The notes under the pieces: model-generated
Told to the model about the DNA's origin: nothing
Seen by the model: the letters and a program-made list of their open reading frames with translations, nothing else
Databases searched by the model: none
Origin: a virus
DNA length: 40,522 nt
Virus record (IMG/VR): IMGVR_UViG_3300048091_000434
Span: 1-40,522 of that record
Reading direction: 5' to 3' (one strand)
Translations under genes and position numbers: made by a program
In this document: positions 22,647-32,966 of the stretch, in pieces
Position numbering within the stretch: the stretch's first letter is position 1
How the letters are laid out: each line of letters opens with the position of its first letter

Positions 22647-25406
22647 ATGGATAGAAACATCGCGTACCAGTTCACTGCCGGGACCCAGGGTTTTGATCGG
22701 GCGGTGGATAGCATCGAGCGCAACATGCGAGATGCCCGCAGCACCTTCAATCGCGAGCTGAAGGCGATCAACACCGACATGGTCGGCAGCCAGGTGCAGA
22801 TCAGTCGTCTGGGTACTGCTGCCAATGATGCCTTCGCCTGGGTGGGCACCAAGCTCAAAGGTGACCTGTTGGCCTTGGGTGCCTCGATGGCGGCGGTGTT
22901 TTCGGCCGTGGCGATCAAGGATTTTGTGGCCGATAGCAAAGCGGCCGCTATCCAGCAGGAGGCCGCTTATCGAGGCTTGGAGGCTGTGGCCAACCATGCC
23001 GGTGTCGGCATCGGCCGCGCTATGCAGGAAGCGCAGAAGTTGTCCGCTGATGGTCTTCTCAGCGTCGGTGATGCCGCCAAAGCCCTGCAAAACTTATTGA
23101 GCCGTGGCTACAACCTGGATCAATCGATCGCGGTCATCAACCGCCTGAAGGATGCGGCGGCCTTCAACCGTCAGGCCAATCTCGGTTTGTCCGAAGCGGT
23201 ATTAACAGCCACCGAGGGTCTGAAGAACGAAAACTCGGTACTGGTCGACAACGCGGGCGTGACAAAAAACGTCGCCAAGATGTGGGACGAGTACGCCAAA
23301 AGCATTGGCACCACGCGCGATAAGTTGACCGAATCCCAGAAGGTCCAGGCTGAATACACCGGCATCCTCAAGGAAACCGAAGCTCAGGTCGGCAATGCGG
23401 ACAAAGCGGCGAAGGGGCTCACCGGTAGCCAGGCTGAACTGGACGCCAAAAGCAACGAGCTGAAGGTCACCGTCGGTACCATCCTTGAGCCCGCGTTCAT
23501 CAGTCTGAACAAGACCTTGGCCGAGACGGCGAGCTGGTTCAACGGCCTACTCAAGAGCATGACCGGTGTAGGGGTAACGGTCGACGAGGTCAGAGGCAAC
23601 ATCGCCCGACTTGAGGCTTCTTTGGCGAATCTCAAAGAAGGCCCGCGCGGCGGCGGTGCCAGGGGGCCGCTGGAAGGCACACTGCAAGAGCAGCGTCTGC
23701 TCTTGGAACAGCTGCAGTTGTCATCGGACAAGATCGACGATGTCGACGCAGGCATGAAGACGCGCCTGGCGCGCATTGAAGAGCAACGGCGCAAAGTGGC
23801 CGCGATGGCCGCGACCGGCGATACCGCCTTGTCCACTAAGCAGCAAGCCCAGTTGCGTCCCACGGCCTATGGTCTTGAAGTCAGCCGACTGACCAAGCTT
23901 GAAGAGTCGTATGCGGCCGCCATTGAGCGGCGCAAGGAGCTGCAAAAGGGAACAGAACCACCGGCCAAGCCCGAGCCCGAAGTCAGCAGCGGCGGTGCCG
24001 CCAAGTCCCGGGTCAGTCAGTGGTCCGAGGTACTGGAAGCGCAGAAGGTCGCCCACGCGCAACAGCAGGCGGATCAAGGCACCTACTATCAGTTTTCGCT
24101 TCAGCAAGAGGTTGAATACTGGCAGGGAATTCTCAAACGTACTGACCTGAGTGCATCCGAACGTCTCGGCGTTCAGCGAAATTACCTGGCCGCGCTGACG
24201 GCCATGCGGCGTCAGGACGAGGGTAAAGCGTTCGCGGATCTGCAGGCTCAGGCGCAGCAGTATCGCAACAACATGGATGCGCGGTTGCAGATCGCCCAGC
24301 AAGCACTGGAGCGCAGCCGGCAGCTGTATGGTCAGGACAGTCAGGAGTATCGGCAGGCGGCGGCAGAAGTGGTCGCGATCGAGCGGGAGAAGCAGCAGCA
24401 GATTGCCAACATGAAGCAGCAACAAGTTGCTGCTGATCAGCAAACCCGGCTCACGGACATTGCCCATGCCGAACAAATGGCGCAACTCGACCTGCAAGCC
24501 AATCTGATCACTCAGGGGCAATTGCTACAGGCGCAAGCCGAGTTCGAGCAGCAGCGTTATGCGATTGAAGCGGCTGCATTGGCGCAGCGAAAAGCCTTGC
24601 TCGATCAAGATCCGGACCGCAATCCGGTCGCCCTGCAGCAGGTTCAGCAACAGATCCTGGCGCTGGAGCAAACGCATCGCCACAGCATGGCGGTCATCGG
24701 CCGGCAGCAAACGATGGAATCCCAGAGCAACTGGTCCGGCATGCTCGGCAGCATCCAGTCGAGTTGGACCGGCGGCCTCAACGGCATCCTGTCCGGGACG
24801 ATGAGCACTCAAGGTTTACTGCAGGGCATCTTCGGCAGCATCGGTAGCGCGTTCATCGAGAACATGGTGACCAAGCCATTGATGGCCTGGATGTTCGGGG
24901 AAACCGCCAAGACCGGTGCGACGGTGGCCGGCGTTGGTGTGCGTACCGCTGCCGAGGCAGGTGGTGCGGCCATGTCCGTGGCGATCTGGGGGGCCGCCAC
25001 GATGAAGAACATCATCGCCAGTGCCTGGCAAGCGATGGCCGGCGCCTTCGCGGCCATGTCGGCGATTCCTATCATCGGTCCCGTGCTGGGTGTCGCGGCC
25101 GCTGCGGCGGCCGGCGCCTTCGTGTTTGGTTTGGTGAAAAACGTGGCGTCGGCCGAAGGCGGCTACGACATTCCGGCGGGTACCAACCCGATGACCCAAC
25201 TTCACGAACAGGAAATGGTGCTGCCCAAACAGTACGCCAACGTCATCCGCCAGGCGGCGAATGGCGACGGGCAACTGGGGGGTGGTGGCACCTACCACTA
25301 CAACGATTACAGCGGCCGGATGACGCCGGCAGACATCCGGCGCAATGCCCGGGCGTTTGCCGAAGAAATGCAAAAAATGCGGCGCAACGGTGCCATCAAG
25401 GCATAG
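22647..25406 (+). CDS. Tape measure protein
   Basis: A 919-residue tail-length protein. Long helical stretches with Gln/Ala-rich coiled coils (about residues 450-700, e.g. QYRNNMDARLQIAQQALERS) are followed by hydrophobic segments around 770-835 (MAGAFAAMSAIPIIGPVLG, AAAAAAGAFVFGLVK). The C terminus resembles other tape measures that end in a RNAxAFAEEMQKM helix. The start at 22647 has GAGG upstream; longer readings begin in the terminator. It sets tail length and enters the host envelope during DNA injection. Confidence 0.9.
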   Translation: MDRNIAYQFTAGTQGFDRAVDSIERNMRDARSTFNRELKAINTDMVGSQVQISRLGTAANDAFAWVGTKLKGDLLALGASMAAVFSAVAIKDFVADSKAAAIQQEAAYRGLEAVANHAGVGIGRAMQEAQKLSADGLLSVGDAAKALQNLLSRGYNLDQSIAVINRLKDAAAFNRQANLGLSEAVLTATEGLKNENSVLVDNAGVTKNVAKMWDEYAKSIGTTRDKLTESQKVQAEYTGILKETEAQVGNADKAAKGLTGSQAELDAKSNELKVTVGTILEPAFISLNKTLAETASWFNGLLKSMTGVGVTVDEVRGNIARLEASLANLKEGPRGGGARGPLEGTLQEQRLLLEQLQLSSDKIDDVDAGMKTRLARIEEQRRKVAAMAATGDTALSTKQQAQLRPTAYGLEVSRLTKLEESYAAAIERRKELQKGTEPPAKPEPEVSSGGAAKSRVSQWSEVLEAQKVAHAQQQADQGTYYQFSLQQEVEYWQGILKRTDLSASERLGVQRNYLAALTAMRRQDEGKAFADLQAQAQQYRNNMDARLQIAQQALERSRQLYGQDSQEYRQAAAEVVAIEREKQQQIANMKQQQVAADQQTRLTDIAHAEQMAQLDLQANLITQGQLLQAQAEFEQQRYAIEAAALAQRKALLDQDPDRNPVALQQVQQQILALEQTHRHSMAVIGRQQTMESQSNWSGMLGSIQSSWTGGLNGILSGTMSTQGLLQGIFGSIGSAFIENMVTKPLMAWMFGETAKTGATVAGVGVRTAAEAGGAAMSVAIWGAATMKNIIASAWQAMAGAFAAMSAIPIIGPVLGVAAAAAAGAFVFGLVKNVASAEGGYDIPAGTNPMTQLHEQEMVLPKQYANVIRQAANGDGQLGGGGTYHYNDYSGRMTPADIRRNARAFAEEMQKMRRNGAIKA

Positions 25407-25414
25407 GGGGAATC

Positions 25415-26065
25415 ATGCCATTAGGTCCGTTCTGGCCAGCCCGCTGGATCGCCAGTTATCCAGACGTGGGTGAGGTGAGCGATGGGGTGTTGCCGCGCAT
25501 GCCGGGGCAAACACTGCTGTCGAAAAAGGCACCGGAGTGGAGCACGGGGGTGCAAAAGGCGGCCAGCGGCCGGCGGCGCACCACCGCGTACTACTCGGCG
25601 CCCTTGTGGTCGTTCCAGATCAGCTACAACGCGGTGCGCAAACGGCCGGGGCTGGATGAGTGGACGCGGTTGATGGACTTCTTCAACAGCCGCAAAGGCC
25701 AGTTCGGCGAGTTCCTGTACTTTGATCGCTCCGATCACCTGGTGAAACTTCAGCGGTTCGGTACCGGCGACGGTACCACCGTCACCTTTCAACTTTCCCG
25801 TGCCATCGGCAGTTGGATCGAGCCGGTGTATGGCGTCGTCAACATTGATGCGCTGACAGTCGGTGGAGCACCTGTCTCGGCCTACAACGTGGACGAGCTG
25901 GGGCGCATCACTTTTGCCGTGCCACCTCCCAACGGGGCGTCACTGGTGTGGAGCGGCGCGTTCTATTTCCGCTGTGCCTTCGATGCCGACTCGCTGGATG
26001 GCACCCAGCCGTTCCGGACGATTTGGGAAATGAAGAACATCGCCTTTACGAGTATCAAACCATGA
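25415..26065 (+). CDS. Distal tail protein, DUF2460-like
   Basis: A 216-residue protein resembling DUF2460 tail proteins (also in gene transfer agents). Visible features are FQISYNAVRKRPGLDEWTRL, DFFNSRKGQFGEFLYFD and a C-terminal FYFRCAFDADSL with the typical phage-tail DAD motif, then FRTIWEMKNI. It probably forms the ring joining the tube to the tip. It overlaps the next gene by 4 nt. Confidence 0.75.
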   Translation: MPLGPFWPARWIASYPDVGEVSDGVLPRMPGQTLLSKKAPEWSTGVQKAASGRRRTTAYYSAPLWSFQISYNAVRKRPGLDEWTRLMDFFNSRKGQFGEFLYFDRSDHLVKLQRFGTGDGTTVTFQLSRAIGSWIEPVYGVVNIDALTVGGAPVSAYNVDELGRITFAVPPPNGASLVWSGAFYFRCAFDADSLDGTQPFRTIWEMKNIAFTSIKP

Positions 26066-26925
26066 TCGATGCCAGCCCAGAGTTGAAACAGTTCCTGGCC
26101 ACGGCGCGCAGCTTCGTGATGGCCGACCTGTACACGATTGCCTTGGCCAGCGGCCAGGTGCTGCGTTACACCGATGCCGGCCTGCAGATTTACCACGCCG
26201 GACAGAACTACTCGGCCAGCGGCCCGCTGATCAAGCGGACCGGGGTGCGGGCGGTGCGCGGCATCGAGGTGGATACCTTGAACGTCACCTTCACCGCCGG
26301 CCTGAACGACACGGTGTTGGGGGAGTCGGTGCTGCCGTTCATTGCTGGAGGCGGCTTCGATGGCGCGACGTTGATTCTGGCACGGGCCTTCATGGCGGAT
26401 TGGGGGCAGCCGGTGATTGGAACGGTGACGCGCTTCATCGGCCGGGTGGCCGAGGTCGATCCCGTCGATCGTGAGCAGGCAACGGTGACGGTCAAGTCGC
26501 CGATGGAGTTGCTGGATACCAAAGTCCCTCGGGGTGTGTATCAGCCGTCGTGTTTGCGCACTGTGTACAGCGCCGATTGCGGGGTGAATCGGGCGTTGTT
26601 CCAGACAGCGGGCACCGTCCAGGCCGGCAGCAATACCGCCCTGCGGATCAACTCCAACGTGATGGCGGAGCAGGGCTGGTTTGACCAGGGGGTGATTCGC
26701 TTCGTCAACGGGGCGAATGCCGGCGTGGCACGCACAGTACGCCGACAGACCGGAGACGGCGCGGTCACGATGATCCTCGGCGTGCCCGCGGTGCCCGTCC
26801 CGGGTGACCAGTTCCTGATTTATCCGGGCTGCCCGCGCACGCTGGATGCCTGCACCAACAAGTTTGGCAACCGCGCACGTTATCGCGGCATGCCCTTCAT
26901 TCCGGTCGCGGAGACGTCCATATGA
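26062..26925 (+). CDS. Tail hub protein, DUF2163-like (phage BR0599 type)
   Basis: A 287-residue protein of the DUF2163/BR0599 tail type: YTIALASGQVLRYTDAGLQI near the start, a YQPSCLRTVYSADCGVN segment with conserved Cys in the middle and IYPGCPRTLDACTNKFGN near the end. Four conserved-looking Cys suggest a metal or disulfide site. I took the ATG at 26062, overlapping the previous stop (ATGA); a longer frame lies inside the DUF2460 gene. It pairs with DUF2460 in many tails. Confidence 0.75.
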   Translation: MIDASPELKQFLATARSFVMADLYTIALASGQVLRYTDAGLQIYHAGQNYSASGPLIKRTGVRAVRGIEVDTLNVTFTAGLNDTVLGESVLPFIAGGGFDGATLILARAFMADWGQPVIGTVTRFIGRVAEVDPVDREQATVTVKSPMELLDTKVPRGVYQPSCLRTVYSADCGVNRALFQTAGTVQAGSNTALRINSNVMAEQGWFDQGVIRFVNGANAGVARTVRRQTGDGAVTMILGVPAVPVPGDQFLIYPGCPRTLDACTNKFGNRARYRGMPFIPVAETSI

Positions 26926-27380
26926 ATGCGCTTGAAGCTCAACAGCGGGCGGCCGTGGTGGCCGAGGCCGAACGCTGGCTTTGTACGCCGTACCAGCACC
27001 GTCAGCACTTGCTGGGTGTTGGTGTCGACTGTGCCTGGCTGCTGATCGAGGTCTACAACGCAGTCGGGCTAATGCCCTTGATTGACCCCGGACCCTATGC
27101 CCAGGACTGGCACCTGCATCGCAGCGAGGAGCGCTACCTGGACTGGCTCGACCGGTACGGCCACCCGGTGGAGACACCACAACGCGGCGACATGGCGGTG
27201 TGGCGTTTCGGCCGCACGTACAGCCACGGCGCGGTGGTGATCGATGAACACCGGGTCATCCATGCCTACCGCGATATCGGCGTGGAATACGCGGACATGC
27301 GCGAGGAACGGCTGGCCAGCCAGCTGGTGCGTTATTACACACTCAACCTATATGGAGTCAGTGATGGGGGGCAGCAGTAG
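26922..27380 (+). CDS. NlpC/P60 tail-associated peptidase (gpK-like)
   Basis: A 152-residue NlpC/P60 cysteine peptidase. The catalytic set can be read: Cys37 in GVDCAWL, His102 in YSHGAVV, His114 in VIHAY. Phage tail peptidases of this type cut peptidoglycan or process tail components at entry. It overlaps the DUF2163 gene by 4 nt and the tip gene by 17 nt. Confidence 0.9.
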   Translation: MNALEAQQRAAVVAEAERWLCTPYQHRQHLLGVGVDCAWLLIEVYNAVGLMPLIDPGPYAQDWHLHRSEERYLDWLDRYGHPVETPQRGDMAVWRFGRTYSHGAVVIDEHRVIHAYRDIGVEYADMREERLASQLVRYYTLNLYGVSDGGQQ

Positions 27381-29901
27381 CACCATTTCCACCAGCGCCA
27401 CGCGCATCAATGCGCTGCAAGTGCAGAGCAGTGCCAGCGGCAAGCCGATCGCCTGGATCGCCGGCCGAAATCGCATCAGCCCCAACCTGATTTACTACAC
27501 CGACTTCGAAGCCGTGGCGAAGACCACGAAGAAGAAATCGGGTGGCAAGGGCGGCGGCGGGGCGACGCAAAAAGACACCACCTACACCTACTACGCGGCA
27601 CTGATCCTCGCGATCGGTCGTGGGACGTTGGGGGCGGTTCACCGCGTTTTTCGTGACAAGGAAGTGTTTACTGAAACGGTCATCAACGGGGTGACACAGT
27701 CGGCCTTGGCGCAAGCGGGGTTCAGCTTTGCCCGAGGTGACCGGGACCAACCGGTGTGGGGCTTTCTTCAAACCAAGCATCCCGCCGAGGCCATCGCCTA
27801 CGCGGACACCGCCTATGTGTATGCCGGTCGGTACCTGCTCAACGATAGCGCCGGGGTGCAGAACCACACGTTCGAGGTGGACGGTCCCTATCAAGTGCCG
27901 GGGCTGCCGGACGCCAATCCCGGGGAGTTCTTGCCAGGGTTACTGCTCGATCCTCTGGACGGCATTGGATTCCACCCATGGTGGGTGGCCGACCTGAGCA
28001 ATTATCGCAATTACTGTCTGGCGGAAAACCTGTTGTTGAGCCCGGTGCTCGACGAGCAGTCACCGGCCAGTGAAGCGATCGCTCGCTGGCTGCAACTGAC
28101 CAACAGCGAGTTGGTCTGGTCGGCCGGTCAGCTCAAGGTCATTCCCTATGGCGATCAGGTCGTGACCGGCAACGGCGTGACCTGGTACCCGGATGTCACG
28201 CCCGTGGCAGACCTGACCGATGATGATTTTCTGGCCGAGGAAGGCGAGCCACCGGTCTCACTTAAGATCAAGAGTCAGGCCGACAGCTACAACGAAGTCT
28301 CGCTGGAGATCCTCGATCGCGCTCACGAGTACAACACCGATGTGGTGCGCGGCACCGATCAGGCGGCCATCGAGCAGTTCGGCTCGCGACCGATGGAGAC
28401 GATCAAGGCCTATGAGATCTGCGATGTGGCGATCGGCGCGCATGCCGCGCAGTTGCTGGTGCAGCGCAAGCTGTACGTGCGCAATGAATACCAGTTTTCC
28501 CTGGGCTGGCAGCATGTGCTGCTGGAGCCGATGGATCTGGTCACCATCACCGAACCAGGCCTAAACCTGCAGCGTCGACTGGTGCGGCTCATTTCCGTAG
28601 AGGAAGACGAAGAGGGCAAATTGGCGGTGGTCGCCGAGGATGCGTTGTTGGGTGTCGGCAGCGCGCCCAATTACCCGGTGCAAAGCAAAAGCGGCTTTCA
28701 GGGCAATCAGAATGCGGCACCCGGTCCGGTACTGGCGCCGATCATGTTCAATCCACCGGAAAGCCTGTTGCTCGCCGGTGAGTTGCAAGTGTGGGGCGCC
28801 GTGGCCGGTGCGAGCCCCAACTGGGGTGGCTGCGAGATCTGGATCAGTGCCGACGGTGACAGCTATCGGATGGCTGAAACCATCTATGGTCGGGCGCGTA
28901 TGGGGCAGCTTTCCGCCGCCCTGGCCGCCGGCAACGATCCGGACACAGTCCATACCTTGTCCGTGCAGCTGGCGGTACCGGACGAACTGACGGCCGCGAC
29001 TACTGCCGAGGCTGACAGCGGCGCCACCCTGTGCTGGGTGGATGGAGAACTGCTCAGTTATCGCGATGCCACGTTGACCGGCGTGGGGGCCTATCAGTTG
29101 GGCTACCTGCGACGTGGGCGGCTGAGCTCGGCGGTGGCCAGTCATCCAAGCGGAGCACCGTTTGTGCGCCTGGACGACGCGGTCTGGAAATACAGCTATG
29201 CCTGGGATCAGATCGGCAGAACGGTGTGGGTCAAGTTTCGCTCGTTCAACGTGTACGGTCGGGCGTTGGAGGATCTGGCGGACGTCACGGCCTACAGCGT
29301 CACCTTGTCGCCCGCGCGGGTAGTACCTGCGCCGGCGCAGAACCTGGCATTGGTCGGCTCATTCGAAGCACCGTACTTCACCATCAGCTGGACGGCGGGG
29401 GCTCGCGCGGAGGATCGACTGGTGCGGATCCGCAACGCGGGCAGCAATGCGCTGCTGCGTCAGGTGACGACCACCAGCACGGCCTTCACCTACCAACGCG
29501 ACGATGCGCTGGTCGATGGTGCGCTGATTCGCAGCTACCGCGTCGAGATCATCGAGCGCAACGCCGCTGGCAGCGCTCCGCTGGCTTCGCTGTTGGTCAC
29601 CAACTTGGCACCGGCGGCCGTGAGCGGGATAGCGGCCACCGTGAACGGTACCACGGCTGATGTGAGTTGCGATGCAAGCAACGCTGCAGACACTGCCGGT
29701 TACCTGTTTGTGTACTCAACGGCCGCCGATTTTGATCCGGCCATTGCCGGAACCGTTGGCTACCAAGGCGTGTCCCGGACGGCGCAGATCACTGGCTTGA
29801 CCGTCGGCACTACGTACTACCTTTGCGCCGCCGCTTACGACACCTGGAGCAGCACCCGCAGTCAGCTCAACTTTGCCCCGGCAGTTACCTTCAACACTTG
29901 A
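27364..29901 (+). CDS. Tail tip / host-contact protein (gpJ-like)
   Basis: An 845-residue central tip protein. N-terminal region is a gpJ-like hub domain with a Gly/Lys-rich loop (KKKSGGKGGGGATQKD); the middle shows VSLKIKSQADSYNEVSLEILD and DVAIGAHAAQLLVQRKLYVRN, typical of tail-hub proteins; and the C-terminal third contains fibronectin type III-like repeats (PAPAQNLALVGSFEAPYFTI, then PAAVSGIAATVNGTT). The start at 27364 has GGAG six bases upstream. It opens the tail tip and contributes to host recognition. Confidence 0.85.
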   Translation: MGGSSSTISTSATRINALQVQSSASGKPIAWIAGRNRISPNLIYYTDFEAVAKTTKKKSGGKGGGGATQKDTTYTYYAALILAIGRGTLGAVHRVFRDKEVFTETVINGVTQSALAQAGFSFARGDRDQPVWGFLQTKHPAEAIAYADTAYVYAGRYLLNDSAGVQNHTFEVDGPYQVPGLPDANPGEFLPGLLLDPLDGIGFHPWWVADLSNYRNYCLAENLLLSPVLDEQSPASEAIARWLQLTNSELVWSAGQLKVIPYGDQVVTGNGVTWYPDVTPVADLTDDDFLAEEGEPPVSLKIKSQADSYNEVSLEILDRAHEYNTDVVRGTDQAAIEQFGSRPMETIKAYEICDVAIGAHAAQLLVQRKLYVRNEYQFSLGWQHVLLEPMDLVTITEPGLNLQRRLVRLISVEEDEEGKLAVVAEDALLGVGSAPNYPVQSKSGFQGNQNAAPGPVLAPIMFNPPESLLLAGELQVWGAVAGASPNWGGCEIWISADGDSYRMAETIYGRARMGQLSAALAAGNDPDTVHTLSVQLAVPDELTAATTAEADSGATLCWVDGELLSYRDATLTGVGAYQLGYLRRGRLSSAVASHPSGAPFVRLDDAVWKYSYAWDQIGRTVWVKFRSFNVYGRALEDLADVTAYSVTLSPARVVPAPAQNLALVGSFEAPYFTISWTAGARAEDRLVRIRNAGSNALLRQVTTTSTAFTYQRDDALVDGALIRSYRVEIIERNAAGSAPLASLLVTNLAPAAVSGIAATVNGTTADVSCDASNAADTAGYLFVYSTAADFDPAIAGTVGYQGVSRTAQITGLTVGTTYYLCAAAYDTWSSTRSQLNFAPAVTFNT

Positions 29902-29913
29902 TAGAGACTCGAT

Positions 29914-32868
29914 ATGCAACCTATTCAATTCTTCGCCGCCAGGGCTGAGGACGGCGCTCTGCTGCCTGGTGCAACGATAAACGTGTACATCAGCGGTACC
30001 TCGACTCTGGCAAATTTGCACAGTGACGAAAACACGTCTGTGCCGCTGGCGAATCCTGCGTATGCCGATGCCAATGCGGGAGTGTTCTTCTATACGAAAG
30101 AGCGAAAGATTGACGTTGCGATCAGTCGTGGTGGTTATGTAGCGCCGTTGTTGCGGGGGATCGTCACCACCGACCCCGGCGACGTTTTGAACGCGTCGGT
30201 CTCCGCTGCCGACCGTGCGGAGGCCGCCAGGGATGCGGCCCAGCTGTCGTCGGGGATCTACCCCAATACCTCAGCGGGCATCAGCAACACCGCATCCGGT
30301 CGCTATTTCAGTGTGCCAAGCCCTGAGTGGAGTCAGTCGCTGATCCTGTATTTGAACAACGGCGGCGTGCCACTTGAAATTAAGCGTTACCCAAGCAGCG
30401 CCATTCTGGACATTGCTCGGCGGAGTAACTACCAGTTGTCGGGGCGCACGACGAAGGTCGAGAAAGCTGCCTCGAGTCTGGATTTCACGGTGAGCTGGGG
30501 CCGGCTCTACTTCTTTACCGGCACCGGCAAGGCGCGGGCCAACGTTCAAGCTGTGACTGACCTGGTGGTGCCGGACGGTAAATGTGCTTATGTGGATCTG
30601 GCCGAACCCTTGGTCGGCGGCGAGTACCTGGTGCACGTGTCGTCGCTCCCTCTGACGGCGATTGCTAACCCGCCAGGGTCCTACATCGAAGACAGCAAAA
30701 TTATTCTGTTCACCTGCCTGAACGGCATCGTCGGTGGGGCGCTGTATCCCCAGTACCACTCGGTGGGCGATGGGGTGGTGTCGCGTACGGCGTTGACCGG
30801 CTCGTTGCAGAACACCCTGGACCGGGCCGGCTGGCACGTGGTCGGCCGAGCCACCAAACTGCAGCGCAACGTAGGTACGCCAAGCACCTACTCAATCAGT
30901 TTTTCGGAACTGACGGTCACCGGTGGTTTGACCTTTTCGTCGAAAAAGGTAGCCCCGGTCAGTGGTCAGAATGTGCCGTTCGGCGAAGCGCTCTATGTGG
31001 ATCTCGACAGTGCTCCCAATGAGAGCGGTCAGCTGGTTCCGCAAGTCACGACTGGTGGTTTTACGGCCGGGATGTTGGCCTCCGGTGCGTTCGTCACGGA
31101 TCGCAAGGTGTATCTGTTCATCAACGGCACCTCGGGTCTGGGTGGCCCGCTGGCCCGGCAGGAAGCCTCCGTTGATTCCATTGATCAGACGTTGAAGAAC
31201 CGCACGGTGCGTGCGGCCTATCAGGTGATTGGTGACATTGGCCGGTTCCTTCTCAGCGGAACGGCGTGCGTCATGTCGTTCGGCGATCTTCGTGTTGCGC
31301 GGGGGGTGGGCAATACCACTCTGGTGATCGCGGGTCTCACGGATGTGACGGTCCCCCAAGGCCAGGCGCTTTACGTCGATCTGGGCGCCGAGCTGGTCGG
31401 CGGGAAGTTGGTGGCCGAGGTCACCACCGCCGGCTATTCGAGTGTTGGCGGTAGCATCGCTTCGGGTGCATTCGTCGATGACAATAAGCTCTACCTGTTT
31501 ATCAATGATGCGACCGGGTATGGCGGTGCACTGGCCAACCGAAGGCCGCTGAACACGTACCTGGGCGAAGTCTGGCTCAAACAGGCGCCGATCAAGATCA
31601 CCTTTGACCCAGCTACCCGAACGCTGACCTGGGACAACTATTTGATTCTGCCCTCTAACAGTGGGCAGGGGCGCATCAAGCTCGCCCCAGGCTCGTTTTC
31701 TTTCACCAGCACCGGCTTCAACGTTGCCTACCTTGACCTATCGGCCACGGTAACGACCGGCGACACCCCTGCTACGGCAGTAAAGGGAGGGGTGTATTAC
31801 GAGTCTCCCAGCCCTGACCGCTTTCGCGGCCTGCCCAATCAGCTGCCGATGTTTTACTGGAACGGCGCTAACGACTTCGGCTCGCTCTGTGGTTTTCCGC
31901 GTGCCTCCGAGCCGGGCGCGACCGTGGTTACGACGCTGGCGCCGGATGATGTCGTGGTCAAGGTCGGGGCGACTCTGGTCAGCGCCTTTATCAAAGGCAG
32001 CAAGGCCACCTCGAAAAAGTATTTGGAGTTCACTCTGGGCTATGAGTACAAGCCGTTTGACCCTACTGGGGCGGATGCCTATGGCAATGCGGATTTGTGG
32101 CGGTTGAAGCACGCCTACGAGGCTGACTTGGACCCGGTGGCGATCTCGTTCGTCCGCTCACGTTCGGGCAAGGCGCTGCTCAATGGTGGCGAAATTACTT
32201 GCGCGATCAAGGAGCAGGGGGCGCCGGACTACATCGGTGGCTTTCACGGCGATGAGGTCAAGAGCACGGCGATATTACTGCTCGATGGCGTCGAAATCCC
32301 GATGGGCACGGTGGCGACCTACGTCGGCAAGAAGTTGCAGTATGTCCAGCGCTCGACGCTGTTCAAGTGCAACACCCAAACGGCTGTGGCCACGAGGTCG
32401 CAGAGCTTGGTGCTCAGTCATGAAAATGGCCACGCGAAGATCGACATGTCGCAAAAGGTCGTGTGGTCGCAATCGCTGGTGCTGGAGGCCGCAATGCTCA
32501 CCATGCTGCCGATCAAGCGTCTACTGGATGACTCGACGGGCGAGGTGATTACCAATACCGCGCTGCGCTCGCCCTATGTTGGCAAAGAGGATGTGTCTGT
32601 CGAGGGCTTTCCGCAGGTAGCCACTTTGGGGTGGTTGCCTGATTCCCAGATTTGGGGGCCTACCGGGATCTCCGCGAGCGTTCAGATCTTGAAGCATCCA
32701 GGGTATGCCGATTGCGGTTTCTTTGTGGCCAACGCTCCGTTCTACAACAAGGACTATTACAGCGTTGCCGGTAGCGCGGTCAGCACCATGGGCGGGGTAA
32801 CGCACACCACTCAGCCCGGGGAAACCTGGAACGTGGATAGCGTCATCAAGATGACTACCAATCTCTGA
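29914..32868 (+). CDS. Tail fibre / receptor-binding protein with three internal repeats
   Basis: A 984-residue fibre. Residues 1-120 are an attachment domain common in fibres (IQFFAARAEDGALLPGATIN). Residues about 174-282, 308-413 and 436-541 are three diverged copies of one domain; each has PxGxAxYVDL followed by a strand pair and LYLFIN/IILFTC then GGxL. The last 400 residues form a different domain with GGFHGDEV, repeated SQSLVL segments and a Gly-rich C terminus, presumably for receptor binding or trimerisation. No typical chaperone gene follows. Confidence 0.8.
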   Translation: MQPIQFFAARAEDGALLPGATINVYISGTSTLANLHSDENTSVPLANPAYADANAGVFFYTKERKIDVAISRGGYVAPLLRGIVTTDPGDVLNASVSAADRAEAARDAAQLSSGIYPNTSAGISNTASGRYFSVPSPEWSQSLILYLNNGGVPLEIKRYPSSAILDIARRSNYQLSGRTTKVEKAASSLDFTVSWGRLYFFTGTGKARANVQAVTDLVVPDGKCAYVDLAEPLVGGEYLVHVSSLPLTAIANPPGSYIEDSKIILFTCLNGIVGGALYPQYHSVGDGVVSRTALTGSLQNTLDRAGWHVVGRATKLQRNVGTPSTYSISFSELTVTGGLTFSSKKVAPVSGQNVPFGEALYVDLDSAPNESGQLVPQVTTGGFTAGMLASGAFVTDRKVYLFINGTSGLGGPLARQEASVDSIDQTLKNRTVRAAYQVIGDIGRFLLSGTACVMSFGDLRVARGVGNTTLVIAGLTDVTVPQGQALYVDLGAELVGGKLVAEVTTAGYSSVGGSIASGAFVDDNKLYLFINDATGYGGALANRRPLNTYLGEVWLKQAPIKITFDPATRTLTWDNYLILPSNSGQGRIKLAPGSFSFTSTGFNVAYLDLSATVTTGDTPATAVKGGVYYESPSPDRFRGLPNQLPMFYWNGANDFGSLCGFPRASEPGATVVTTLAPDDVVVKVGATLVSAFIKGSKATSKKYLEFTLGYEYKPFDPTGADAYGNADLWRLKHAYEADLDPVAISFVRSRSGKALLNGGEITCAIKEQGAPDYIGGFHGDEVKSTAILLLDGVEIPMGTVATYVGKKLQYVQRSTLFKCNTQTAVATRSQSLVLSHENGHAKIDMSQKVVWSQSLVLEAAMLTMLPIKRLLDDSTGEVITNTALRSPYVGKEDVSVEGFPQVATLGWLPDSQIWGPTGISASVQILKHPGYADCGFFVANAPFYNKDYYSVAGSAVSTMGGVTHTTQPGETWNVDSVIKMTTNL

Positions 32869-32926
32869 TCTAGCGCGAGGCAGGGACGGAAGTCCGTCCT
32901 GCAGTGCCGTTTCGTAGAAGAGCCAT

Positions 32927-32950
32927 GCCCGCCGAATGCGGGCTTTTTTT
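32927..32950 (+). terminator. Intrinsic terminator after the fibre gene
   Basis: GCCCGC (32927-32932), loop CGAAT, GCGGGC (32938-32943), then seven T. A second hairpin, GGACGG-AAGT-CCGTCC, stands just before it (32884-32899). It ends the tail transcript, so the lysis genes after it may need read-through. Confidence 0.85.
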
Positions 32951-32966
32951 CGTCTGGAGAAAAGTG

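Noticed and set aside
25963-27180. Long minus-strand frame (405 codons) opposite the DUF2460/DUF2163/NlpC genes
   Set aside because: Crosses three overlapping real genes; Arg/His/Pro-rich shadow of GC-rich codon use.
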